The position numbers and the translations under genes are program-made. Shown here in pieces: positions 48,624-56,743 of a stretch of DNA of 64,000 nt. The number at the start of each line of letters is the position of its first letter. Position 1 is the first letter of the stretch. The notes below the pieces were generated by a model. It ran no database searches and was not told the origin of the DNA. It saw only the letters and a list, made by a program, of their open reading frames with translations. Origin of the DNA: Arthrobacter sp. NEB 688 (GTDB lineage Bacteria; Actinomycetota; Actinomycetes; Actinomycetales; Dermatophilaceae). Location of the stretch: contig NZ_CP053707.1 of assembly GCF_013201035.1 (NCBI RefSeq), positions 3,906,001-3,970,000 on the forward strand, written 5' to 3'.

Positions 48624-49594
48624 CGGGCCTCCCCTCCCACGGTGTCGAGCCAGAGCTGGGCGACCCGCGGGCCGTCGATGGCCAGCGCGACGTCGACCAT
48701 CGCGGGCGAGACGCCGTGGGGGTCGTGCGCCATGTCGCCGCTCCAGTCGCGGGTGTCGACGATGGTCCGCCCGCGCGTCCACGTGCCCGACAGCTCGACG
48801 CGGACGGGCCGCCGCTCGGTGCGCACGGCGTCGGGGGCGAGGAGCATCGCCACCGCACCGGCGTCGCCGATCGTCGCGCCGTCGTTGGCGAAGCGCCGGT
48901 GGTGGAAGGAGACGAGGTCGGCGGCGAGCCGCGCCACCGGAGTGCCGACGGTGCGCAGCCGCTCGACGTCCGCGTCGGTGACCTTGGGGTCGTAGAAGAC
49001 GTCGAGGCCGTACATCGCGATGGGCACCTCGTGGGCGGCGCAGGCGTCGAGGACGACGGCGGCGGCCTCGGGGTCGTGGAAGACGTTGAACTCGGCGGCG
49101 GCCGTCGCGTTGCTGACGTTCGCGCCGCCGCCCATGAAGACGATGCGGCCGATCCGCGCGAAGGCCTCGGGATGCACGCGCGCCAGGAGGGCGATGTTCG
49201 TCATCGGGGCGAGCGGGACGAGGGTGACCGGCTCGCCGGCGTCGGCCGTTGCGGCGATGGTGTCGCGCAGGAGGTCGATGGCGATGCGGGCGTCCGGCTG
49301 CAGGGTCGGCGCCGGCATCCCGAGGTCGGCCATCCCGTCGGAGCCGTGGACGTGGCGGGCGTCGACCGGCTGCTCGAGCAGCGGCCGGGACGCGCCCACG
49401 CCGACCGGGACGTCGGTCCTGTTGGCGGTCTCGAGGACGAGCAGGGTGTTGCGCACGACGTCGGCCAGCGGCGCGTTGCCGCCGACGCACGTCACCGCCC
49501 GCACATCGAGCCCCGGATGGAGAGCCGCGAGGAGGAGGGCGCAGGCGTCATCGACGCCCGTGTCGACATCGAGCACCACCGGAATCCGCTGCAC
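48620..49594 (-). CDS. Inosine-uridine-preferring nucleoside hydrolase
   Basis: A 324-residue IUNH-family enzyme splitting ribonucleosides into base and ribose. The calcium site DVDTGVDDA is at residues 9-17, VPLAPMTNIALL near 125, MGGGANVSNATAAAEFNVFHDPEAA near 155-180, and the histidine/aspartate region GTIGDAG-like (ATIGDAGAVAMLL) near 245. GTG 49594 is preferred because GATGAT lies 7 nt upstream; ATG 49606, four codons earlier, is the alternative. First gene of the nucleoside-ribose salvage pair; last core gene before the low-GC island. Confidence 0.9.
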   Translation of the reverse strand: MQRIPVVLDVDTGVDDACALLLAALHPGLDVRAVTCVGGNAPLADVVRNTLLVLETANRTDVPVGVGASRPLLEQPVDARHVHGSDGMADLGMPAPTLQPDARIAIDLLRDTIAATADAGEPVTLVPLAPMTNIALLARVHPEAFARIGRIVFMGGGANVSNATAAAEFNVFHDPEAAAVVLDACAAHEVPIAMYGLDVFYDPKVTDADVERLRTVGTPVARLAADLVSFHHRRFANDGATIGDAGAVAMLLAPDAVRTERRPVRVELSGTWTRGRTIVDTRDWSGDMAHDPHGVSPAMVDVALAIDGPRVAQLWLDTVGGEAR

Positions 49595-49997
49595 GGGACA
49601 GATCATCCACGATCAGCCGCCCCAACCGTCAGGGCCCGCCCAGCTCATAGCGAGAACGGCCACGCGACGCTGGTCTTGCCTCTCCCCTGACGCACGCAGC
49701 CCGCGTCACACCGCCCAGAAGGGGCTCCTCCCCACGCAATATGCAAATGGTCGAGCGACCGACACGTGCGTGCTGGCCGCAAGGGGAAGCTGAGCTCGAT
49801 TCGAACGTTGGGAGGGGAGGGCATCGACGCTTCTCAGCGTCTGAAGTGCGGGCTCTGGCGGGAGTCCAGGTCAAGGCGCACTGACGGCCCGAGGTCGCAC
49901 ACGAGGTCGCACACGAAATCAATAGACTTGAGCGTGAGCTAGGCCGTGCACGTACGTCATCCGTGGACCGAGTTGCCTAGGTGGAGAGGAAGTTCCT
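49595..49997. other. 403-bp gene-free left boundary of the accessory island
   Basis: Composition changes here from very GC-rich core to lower-GC island DNA. I see no tRNA, integrase, inverted-terminal repeat or attachment duplication. The right end carries a tandem 12-mer repeat and a -10 box (described separately). Short open frames in it have no start context or family resemblance. Confidence 0.6.
49891..49928 (+). promoter_or_regulatory. Predicted island-operon promoter with tandem 12-bp repeat
   Basis: GAGGTCGCACAC is repeated exactly in tandem (49891-49902, 49903-49914), and TAGACT (49923-49928) lies 8 nt further on. The repeats cover where the -35 region would be, so they look like a binding site for a regulator replacing or contacting the -35. 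Start site would be near 49935. Confidence 0.45.
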
Positions 49998-50114
49998 ATG
50001 GCAACGTACGGAGGCAGTTCGCGCGGCCCTGGCGCCATAAGGGCCGGTCGAACCGGTAAGTGTCGTACCTCACTGCCAGACTTGCCTCAACGTTTCGAGC
50101 GGGAGGCATCTTGA
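49998..50114 (+). CDS. 38-codon leader ORF upstream of the GTPase
   Basis: ATG 49998 is preceded by a strong ribosome-binding site GAGAGGAAG (49984-49992). The peptide begins MATYGGSSRGPGAIRAGRTG and has 38 residues, glycine/arginine-rich at first. Its stop TGA (50112-50114) overlaps the TTG start of the GTPase (50111-50113) as TTGA, the overlap used for translational coupling. It may be a real small protein or a leader whose translation sets expression of the operon. Confidence 0.5.
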   Translation: MATYGGSSRGPGAIRAGRTGKCRTSLPDLPQRFEREAS

Positions 50115-52630
50115 GTACCAACAGCGAGCAGTTGCGCGTGCTCGTCGAGCGCGTCGACAGCATCTTGGCTACTCGCCGAGGGCTTCTCCCCGCCGTTCAA
50201 CGCGAGGTCGACCACGCCGCACGCCGCAAGGGCGATGTCGAGCACCTCCTCTCACTGCTCGCTGAGCTCAAGCAGATGGAGGCGGACCAGGACGCCCTCC
50301 AGCGCATCGAAGGCGCGATCGACGACCTGAACCGACTGCTCGCCTCGTTCGGTACTCGCGAAGAGGCCCTGGAAGCGCTCCGGGTGCGGTTCAGCAGGGA
50401 CACCGTCAACATAGGCGTGTCCGGTGAGGCTCGCGTAGGCAAGTCCACGACCCTCCAGAAGTTCTCTGGCCTGACGGACACGCAGATCCCCACCGGCAAG
50501 GGCCTCCCCGTGACAGCCGTGCGGTCGGAGATCTTCAACAGTGCCGACGAACGCGCCGAGGTGACGTTCCGCGACCAGAAGACATTCGTCACTGAGTACG
50601 TTCAGCCTCTGCTTGAGATCGTCAACAGGCACCTCGACACGCCGCTGGCGGTCGACACCCTGGCTGGCCTGCGGACGGCCAAATTCCCCGAGACGCTCGG
50701 GACAAACGTCGACTCGGTCAGCACCGACAGTTTGAGCAGACTGCTCGACGCGCAGAGGAGCCTCAGCACCTATGAGTCCCTCCTCACCGGCAGCATGAAG
50801 CAGGTCGCCCTTGGTGACCTCCGCAGCTACGTTGCATACCCGACCAAGGAGGACCTCGACGCGCAGAAGTCGACCGGCACTCCACCGAACCGCTCCTACA
50901 TCGCGGTCAAGTCGGTGAAGATCTTCTGCCCATTCCCCCGGATCGAAGGCCTAAAGATTGGTCTCGTCGACCTCCCCGGGCTTGGCGAGATCGGCGAGTC
51001 GGTTGCCGACATGCACCTGCATGGTCTTGAGGACGGCGTCGACCAGATCTTCCCCATCATGCGTCCCACAGACGCAGAGGGCTATGCAAAGCAAGGCATC
51101 GCGAGCAACATCGACCATCTCCGACGCATCCAGCCTGGCATCAAGCGACGCGGCGACCTGATCACCGCTGGCATCAATGTCACCGAGGGTCTGAGCGAGA
51201 CTGTCGAGACCCTCAAGGACGACTTCGAGCGCAAGATCAACAGCGCAAGCTCGGACCGCATCGAGGTGCTCGAATACACGGCCATCGACGACTTGTCTGT
51301 GGCAGACCTATTTGACTCCCTCTTGCAGCGCGTGAGCGATCGACTGCCGACGATGGACCAAGAGGTCTTCGCTTACGCGCTGGCCAGCGAAGCCAGCGAG
51401 GCCGACGTGACCGGAACGCTGGCGGAACTGAACCGCACACTGACACACCTCCTCCGCCTGATCCCGATTCCCGCGGCCGTAGTTCTAAAGCAGATCAACC
51501 GCATCGCTAGCGGCCTGATCCACGAATACAACATCTTCCAGAAGAAACTGGACGACCAAGCCGACGAGCACAGCGACTGGTACGTGGCCTTCGACGCGGA
51601 CGTCGCCAGGATCCACGATCAGTCAGACGCTTGGATCCAAGACGGATTCTTCATGGGGCAAGACGAGTGGGAGTCAGCAGCACGCGGCCAGAAGGACTAC
51701 TACAACTGGTACCGCAACGAGGCCCAGCGGCTTCGGCGGGAGATCATCGCCCAGTACAGCGGGCTGGACGTGTTCTACGACGATCAAGTCACGCAGTTCA
51801 AGAACGACATCATCCGCATCTTCTTCGACAACACCGGTGACCTAGATAGGAAACTCCAAGTCGCCCCCGATGATGATCCGGATGTCGTGATTGACCGCCT
51901 TTCCGTTGAGTTTGCCGGCACCGTTCAGGACGACGACTTGGACTCAGCACTTGCGCTTCTGAAGGACGTCAAGTTCAGCTTCCGCAACAACGTCTTCCTG
52001 CAGATTTCTAATCACCTCAAGGAACTCTCCAACCCGCGGGAAACCTTCTTGGTCAATCCCGGTGCGAAGAATCCGGAGCGGGAGAACATTCGCGAAGTGC
52101 TTGGCGTGGTCGGCAACTATGAGCACCAACTCGGCCGGCTCCGCGACTACCTGACTCGTATCGCCACCGAAGCGAACGACGCCATCCGAGGCTCGCTCCT
52201 GCAGCACGACGACAGGTTCCACGAATACCTTTCGGTCAGCATTGCCTTCTTCAACGACTTCCTGTATCGAAAGGACGAGGAGAACTTCAAGCACGTCGTC
52301 ATCAGGAGCCTGATCAAGGAGTACCGCGACTACATTCTCGGTGAGGACTCGGGCGTTGCCATCGACAGCAAGAAGAAGGACTTAATCGACCGGATCAAGA
52401 GTGCGATGCATGACGTCAGCGGGAACTCGGTGGAGCAACCGGAGATCGTCGTCACGCGGAACAAGCAGAAGCCTCGCCCGGGCGCCGCGGAGTCCGAGCA
52501 TGAGCCCGAGCCACCCCCAGTCGTGACGCCACCCCTCATCGACATTCCGCCCGAGTCCCCATTTGACGCAGGCGGCGCCGGGGCTCTGGATGAGCCGTGG
52601 GCAACTCCGCTGCCCGGAAACACGAACTGA
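50111..52630 (+). CDS. Large dynamin-like P-loop GTPase
   Basis: An 839-residue protein, not a close match to any named family I know. A 95-residue helical N-terminus is followed by a GTPase domain: G1 GEARVGKST (residues 105-113), a G2 threonine candidate, and G3 in IGLVDLPGLGEIGES (about 285-300). I see no canonical NKxD G4, though TAIDD near 405 is a candidate. The remaining 400 residues are mostly helical, as in bacterial dynamins, ending in a proline-rich tail. TTG 50111 is chosen because GGGAGG lies 5 nt upstream and the leader ORF stop overlaps it; GTG 50060 is the alternative. First large gene of the kinase/phosphatase operon. Confidence 0.8.
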   Translation: MSTNSEQLRVLVERVDSILATRRGLLPAVQREVDHAARRKGDVEHLLSLLAELKQMEADQDALQRIEGAIDDLNRLLASFGTREEALEALRVRFSRDTVNIGVSGEARVGKSTTLQKFSGLTDTQIPTGKGLPVTAVRSEIFNSADERAEVTFRDQKTFVTEYVQPLLEIVNRHLDTPLAVDTLAGLRTAKFPETLGTNVDSVSTDSLSRLLDAQRSLSTYESLLTGSMKQVALGDLRSYVAYPTKEDLDAQKSTGTPPNRSYIAVKSVKIFCPFPRIEGLKIGLVDLPGLGEIGESVADMHLHGLEDGVDQIFPIMRPTDAEGYAKQGIASNIDHLRRIQPGIKRRGDLITAGINVTEGLSETVETLKDDFERKINSASSDRIEVLEYTAIDDLSVADLFDSLLQRVSDRLPTMDQEVFAYALASEASEADVTGTLAELNRTLTHLLRLIPIPAAVVLKQINRIASGLIHEYNIFQKKLDDQADEHSDWYVAFDADVARIHDQSDAWIQDGFFMGQDEWESAARGQKDYYNWYRNEAQRLRREIIAQYSGLDVFYDDQVTQFKNDIIRIFFDNTGDLDRKLQVAPDDDPDVVIDRLSVEFAGTVQDDDLDSALALLKDVKFSFRNNVFLQISNHLKELSNPRETFLVNPGAKNPERENIREVLGVVGNYEHQLGRLRDYLTRIATEANDAIRGSLLQHDDRFHEYLSVSIAFFNDFLYRKDEENFKHVVIRSLIKEYRDYILGEDSGVAIDSKKKDLIDRIKSAMHDVSGNSVEQPEIVVTRNKQKPRPGAAESEHEPEPPPVVTPPLIDIPPESPFDAGGAGALDEPWATPLPGNTN

Positions 52631-52640
52631 GTCTTCAGGG

Positions 52641-54863
52641 ATGGCGGACGGCAGCGAAAGCACACTCGATGTACAAATGCTCGATCCGAGGGAGTACCTC
52701 ACGGGAAATCGCAGGATCGTCGTTGACACGTCGGCGCTCCTGGAGAGCCGGGAGGGCTACGCGGGCGGCGTTCCACAGTTGGTGATGAACTGCGCAGAGA
52801 AGCTCGAGAAGAATCCGCTGGTGATCCCGAAGGCAGTCCTCAACGAACTGACCAACCAAACCTCCCCTTGGCGTGTGCGGAAAGACCCTGAGTTGGCCAA
52901 GCGCGCGAAGCAAGCGAAAGACCTGGTTGAGGATCTCGTCAGCGATGGGTTCGCGACGACCGACTTCGGAGGCTTCAAAGACTTCGACGCTGACCCCGAG
53001 TTCACCACGATCGCCAGGGTCGCATCCGAGATGGGCTGGGAAGTCCTGTTCTTGACAGCTGACATCACCGTGAAGCTCGAAGTGCGACTTCTCGGCAAGA
53101 GAGAAGACAGTTCTCACGCTGCTGGTGCGGCAACCTCGGACGGACTGGTCGAAGTTGAGAACCCTGCATTCATGCTTGCCAAGGGCATGAGCAAGAAGAG
53201 GTTGCTTGCCGACAAGCCTGGCAAGGCCGATGAATACGACCGACTGTCTGGGGTGCTCAAAGAATGGCCGAGTGCCTTCGGCGTACACCCGAAGCCAAAG
53301 CGGACGGCCCAAGTCAGGAGGGCTTCCAGTCGCAGACGTGAAGCACCAGCAACGCCCTTCGCTCCATCCACTGCACTCAGGCCGCCGGATGAGGCCTTGG
53401 CGGTGCGGAGTTTCCCGGGCGAAGGTGATGAGGCAAGCTTCGAACGTCCCGGAGTGAGTGGTCACTTGGTGCTCGGCGAGCGCATCTCTCGCGGCAAGGA
53501 AGGAAGCGTTTACGAGATCGAGGAAGAGCCCCACCTCGTCGCAAAGATCTTCAAGAAGGGCAAGGTCACCACACACCGCAAGCAGAAGGTTGAACTCATG
53601 GTTCAACACAAGGTGTGGCTCGCTGGCATCTGCTTTCCTGAGTCCACAGTGAGTTTCGAGGGTGAGTTCGTCGGCTTCACGATGCGCCGCGCACAAGACG
53701 CACATGTGCTCAACGACACCATCTTCATCCCCCAAGAGCTCGACCGCCTGTACCCGGGCTGGACCCGCCGCGACCTCATAGACGTCTGCCTGTCCTTCCT
53801 CAAGAGGGTGAAGTCGCTGCACGACCTCAACATCCTCATTGGTGACATCAACCCGAACAACGTCATGCTGGGCAACCAGAAGGACGCCTGGATCATTGAC
53901 ATCGACTCAGTCCAGATTGAGGGCTACCCGTGCCCCGTGGGGTGGGACGAGTTCACGGCGCCGGAAATCCTCGGCGGCGTCCAAGGGCTACGGTCCATCG
54001 AGCACGAATACTTCGCGGTCGCGGTCATGCTGTTCATGATCATGATGACCGGCACGTTCCCCTACGAGAACAGCGGCTCGGACGACACGATCCAGAACAT
54101 CAAGTCTGGCCTCTTCCCGTATGGGTTTGAAGGCAAGTCCGAGAGAGATCTACAGCCACCCCTACGGTGGCTTTACGTGTGGAGCCACCTTTCGTACCAA
54201 CTCAAAGGGCTTTTCTGGAACTCCTTCCACCGCGATGGATCGCGGTATCAACCCGCCCAGCGTGTCACCGTTGAGGAATGGATCAGTGCGTTCGAAGACT
54301 TCAAGAAGAACCTCAACAATCGCTACGTCGATCCGCAGTCACTGGAGATCTTCCCCATCCGCCGCAAGGCGGAGGGCGGTGCGAAGCTGCTCGGCTGCCC
54401 TCAGTGCGGCCGGCAGAAGTCGATTGCTCAGTACAGCGTCGGCGACGGTCCCGACAAGGAGTTCCGCACCCCTTCGGCCTGCAATGAGTGTCTCCCGCAC
54501 TGCCAGAGCTGCGGCGAGGCACGAGAGCCAGAATCGCTAGAAGCCGGGCTCTGCTGGTCATGTCGTAGTGCGCGGCGGGAGTCACTAGACCCCACCCGAC
54601 TGTGCGAGCGCTGCGGAAAGCCGTTCATCACCCACGGCAATGTCGAGTGGCACGAGCGGAACCACATAAGCATCCCCACAACCCACAAGACGGGCCCTAG
54701 AGGAACCTACCCCGCGGAATGCGTTCCGAAGTCAGCGGCCAAAGCCTCCACGACCACTAGGCCAACGACCACGCCGAAGTCCACCGGCACCACCAGGCGG
54801 GCCCCAACCACGCCGTCGGAGACCCTTGGCCAGAGGATCGCGCGATGGTTCAAGAATCTGTAA
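52641..54863 (+). CDS. PIN domain - Ser/Thr kinase - zinc-finger fusion protein
   Basis: A 740-residue three-part protein. Residues about 24-165 form a PIN nuclease-like domain with acidic positions D29 (VVDTSALL), E69 (LNEL) and D141 (LTAD). After a basic, disordered linker, residues 274-555 are a Ser/Thr kinase: glycine loop GERISRGKEGSV, K302 in VAKIF, catalytic D402 in GDINPNN, D420/D422 in IIDIDS, and APE at 440-442. The C-terminal part has five CxxC pairs (C586/589, 614/617, 621/624, 638/641, 655/658) and histidines 665, 671, 675. A Thr/Pro-rich tail and an amphipathic end (QRIARWFKNL) follow. Kinase type resembles the TerY-P triad kinases. It starts 10 bp after the GTPase stop. Confidence 0.85.
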   Translation: MADGSESTLDVQMLDPREYLTGNRRIVVDTSALLESREGYAGGVPQLVMNCAEKLEKNPLVIPKAVLNELTNQTSPWRVRKDPELAKRAKQAKDLVEDLVSDGFATTDFGGFKDFDADPEFTTIARVASEMGWEVLFLTADITVKLEVRLLGKREDSSHAAGAATSDGLVEVENPAFMLAKGMSKKRLLADKPGKADEYDRLSGVLKEWPSAFGVHPKPKRTAQVRRASSRRREAPATPFAPSTALRPPDEALAVRSFPGEGDEASFERPGVSGHLVLGERISRGKEGSVYEIEEEPHLVAKIFKKGKVTTHRKQKVELMVQHKVWLAGICFPESTVSFEGEFVGFTMRRAQDAHVLNDTIFIPQELDRLYPGWTRRDLIDVCLSFLKRVKSLHDLNILIGDINPNNVMLGNQKDAWIIDIDSVQIEGYPCPVGWDEFTAPEILGGVQGLRSIEHEYFAVAVMLFMIMMTGTFPYENSGSDDTIQNIKSGLFPYGFEGKSERDLQPPLRWLYVWSHLSYQLKGLFWNSFHRDGSRYQPAQRVTVEEWISAFEDFKKNLNNRYVDPQSLEIFPIRRKAEGGAKLLGCPQCGRQKSIAQYSVGDGPDKEFRTPSACNECLPHCQSCGEAREPESLEAGLCWSCRSARRESLDPTRLCERCGKPFITHGNVEWHERNHISIPTTHKTGPRGTYPAECVPKSAAKASTTTRPTTTPKSTGTTRRAPTTPSETLGQRIARWFKNL

Positions 54864-54899
54864 CGAGCGCAGGAAGGCCTGCGAGAAAGGGGAACGCCC

Positions 54900-55682
54900 A
54901 TGGCGCGCACCAAGATCCTCGATGAGGACATGGCGAACAATCGCTCGAAGCTGATCCCCATCGCCATCTGCGTGGACCGCAGTGGGTCCATGGGCGAGGG
55001 CACCAAGAAGCCCGACCTTGAGACAGCTCTCAAGAAGTTCTACCGCGACATTGAGGCCGACCCGCGTACTCGATACGGGGCTGACTTGTGCCTGATCGCG
55101 TTCAGTGGCACGGCCGATGTGGTCCAGCCCTTCTCCAGCATTGATCGAGTCGATCGAGACTTTCGACTTGAGTTGACGGGAGACGGGACGAACATCAGCG
55201 GCGCGGTACGCGATGCCCTTGAGTTGCTGGCAAAGAGGCGCGAGTACTACAAGCAGGCAGCGGGGGGCCGCCGTGCTGCTCGCCCGACGCTTGTCCTGAT
55301 GACGGACGGCGATTCCAACGTCGGGGTTGAGGAGCAACCCGCCGTAATCAAGCAGGTCCAGGAGATGGCCCACCAGAAGAAGTTGACCGTCATCACTATC
55401 GCAATCGGCGACGGCGTTGACGGCGTACTTGACTGGGAAACCCTCGTCGACTTCAGCCCCGAGATTCCGCCACTCCAGTTGGAGAGCCTTTCGAGCTTCC
55501 GCGAGTTCTTCAAGGTTCTCTCGGACTCCATGTCGAGGTCGGCGTCCGAGGGGTCTGAGGCAGGTCCCGAGATTGAGCCCGAGGACATCGAGGAGCTGGT
55601 TCCTGTCGAGGCCCTCAAGCACACCGTTTCCCCTGGCAAGCTCGACAAGTACAGAAACTACAAAGAGATGTTTCAAGGCTGA
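54900..55682 (+). CDS. TerY-like von Willebrand factor A domain protein
   Basis: A 260-residue cytosolic vWA protein. The metal-ion-dependent adhesion site is complete: DRSGSM (residues 26-31), the threonine in GDGTNISGA near 99 and the aspartate in LMTDGDSN near 134. Such proteins act as metal-dependent protein-binding modules, and TerY-type members occur with a kinase and a PP2C phosphatase. An AAGGGGA ribosome-binding site precedes ATG 54900; the gene starts 36 bp after the kinase and ends 5 bp before the phosphatase. I infer that it scaffolds the kinase and phosphatase or is their substrate. Confidence 0.9.
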   Translation: MARTKILDEDMANNRSKLIPIAICVDRSGSMGEGTKKPDLETALKKFYRDIEADPRTRYGADLCLIAFSGTADVVQPFSSIDRVDRDFRLELTGDGTNISGAVRDALELLAKRREYYKQAAGGRRAARPTLVLMTDGDSNVGVEEQPAVIKQVQEMAHQKKLTVITIAIGDGVDGVLDWETLVDFSPEIPPLQLESLSSFREFFKVLSDSMSRSASEGSEAGPEIEPEDIEELVPVEALKHTVSPGKLDKYRNYKEMFQG

Positions 55683-55687
55683 TCTTG

Positions 55688-56443
55688 ATGCGAGGAAAGT
55701 GGCGCGAGTATGCCTACCAGGTGCGCGGCAAGAGCCATGTGCTGGACGGCAAGCCAGGTCAAGATCGGTTCCAGTATAAGTCCCGGAACGGCGTGAAGGT
55801 TCTATGCATCGCGGACGGCGCCGGGTCGGCCAAGTTCTCAGAGCATGGCGCACAGGTAGTCGTCAATGCGGGGTGCAACTTCGCGATCGAGCTTCTCAGC
55901 TCCGGACAGGCGTCGACTCCGAGTCTCGACGCAGGCGCGCTTCACGGATACCTCGTCGAGGAACTAACGAAGGCGGCGGCTCGACTGGGATGCGACATAA
56001 AGGATCTCGCATCCACGTTCCTCTGCGTGGCTGTCACCGAGCGCTTCTTCGTCGCGGTGCAGATTGGGGACGGAGTCATTGGAGCCGAGCGCAACATGGA
56101 ACTCGAAGTTGTCACCCTCCCCGACAATGGTGAGTTTGCCAATGTGACAACCTTCGTTACGTCGAGGGACGCGGCTTCCTCGATGCAGGTCGTTAGCGGC
56201 GAGATCGAGGACTACTCCGGCTTCATCCTGATGTCGGACGGCACAGCAGACAGCCTGTACAACTACGAGAGCCGTGCTTTAGCGAGAGCTTGCAGGACCC
56301 TCCTCCGAATCGTATCCGAAGCCCCCATCTACCCCGTCGCCAATCCTGCGCACAAGAAGGAACTCAAGCGAATCATGGACCTTCAGGTTCGCGAGGGAAC
56401 CGACGACGATTGCTCAATTGGCATCCTCGCCAGAACGGACTGA
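55688..56443 (+). CDS. PP2C-family protein phosphatase
   Basis: A 251-residue PPM/PP2C phosphatase. Metal-binding motifs are conserved: QD at residues 25-26 (GKPGQDRF), ADGAGSA with D43-G44, QIGDGVIG near 117, MSDGTAD near 175, and TDDDCSIGIL near the C-terminus. It should reverse phosphorylation by the operon's kinase, on the kinase itself, the vWA protein or the GTPase. ATG 55688 is used (TTG 55685 precedes it directly). Last gene of the operon. Confidence 0.9.
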   Translation: MRGKWREYAYQVRGKSHVLDGKPGQDRFQYKSRNGVKVLCIADGAGSAKFSEHGAQVVVNAGCNFAIELLSSGQASTPSLDAGALHGYLVEELTKAAARLGCDIKDLASTFLCVAVTERFFVAVQIGDGVIGAERNMELEVVTLPDNGEFANVTTFVTSRDAASSMQVVSGEIEDYSGFILMSDGTADSLYNYESRALARACRTLLRIVSEAPIYPVANPAHKKELKRIMDLQVREGTDDDCSIGILARTD

Positions 56444-56743
56444 CGCCAGAGTCACACCTAGCGAGCGCATCCGTCCTTCTGCACCTGTCGGCACGCAATC
56501 CTCGGGGACGGACTTCGCGACCGACCTGCACACCTCACGAGCCGACGAGGTCGCCCTCAACGCGGAGTGGATCGAAACGGAACGGCGTGTGTAGATGTGA
56601 CCCACACCGCCGCCTGCAGACGCAGTCGGCCGGTGGCTGTGACCACGCGCGTTCCCGCCCCTTTGGGAGCATCGGTCCGCCTGGGGCCCATATGGGAATC
56701 GCTCCGGGTCCCGCATTGGCTGTGTTTCCCACCCTATGTGTAC
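56444..56743. other. 300-bp gap between convergent PP2C and M23 genes
   Basis: No supportable gene on either strand; the short open frames show no start context and low-complexity translations. No strong hairpin was recognised. Confidence 0.5.

Noticed and set aside
49595-50110. Search for a tRNA or attachment site at the island edge
   Set aside because: No cloverleaf-forming sequence or duplicated 3' tRNA end was recognisable by eye, nor an integrase.
56414-56716. Minus-strand 100-residue frame after the PP2C gene
   Set aside because: Overlaps the PP2C 3' end, no ribosome-binding site, composition not coding-like.
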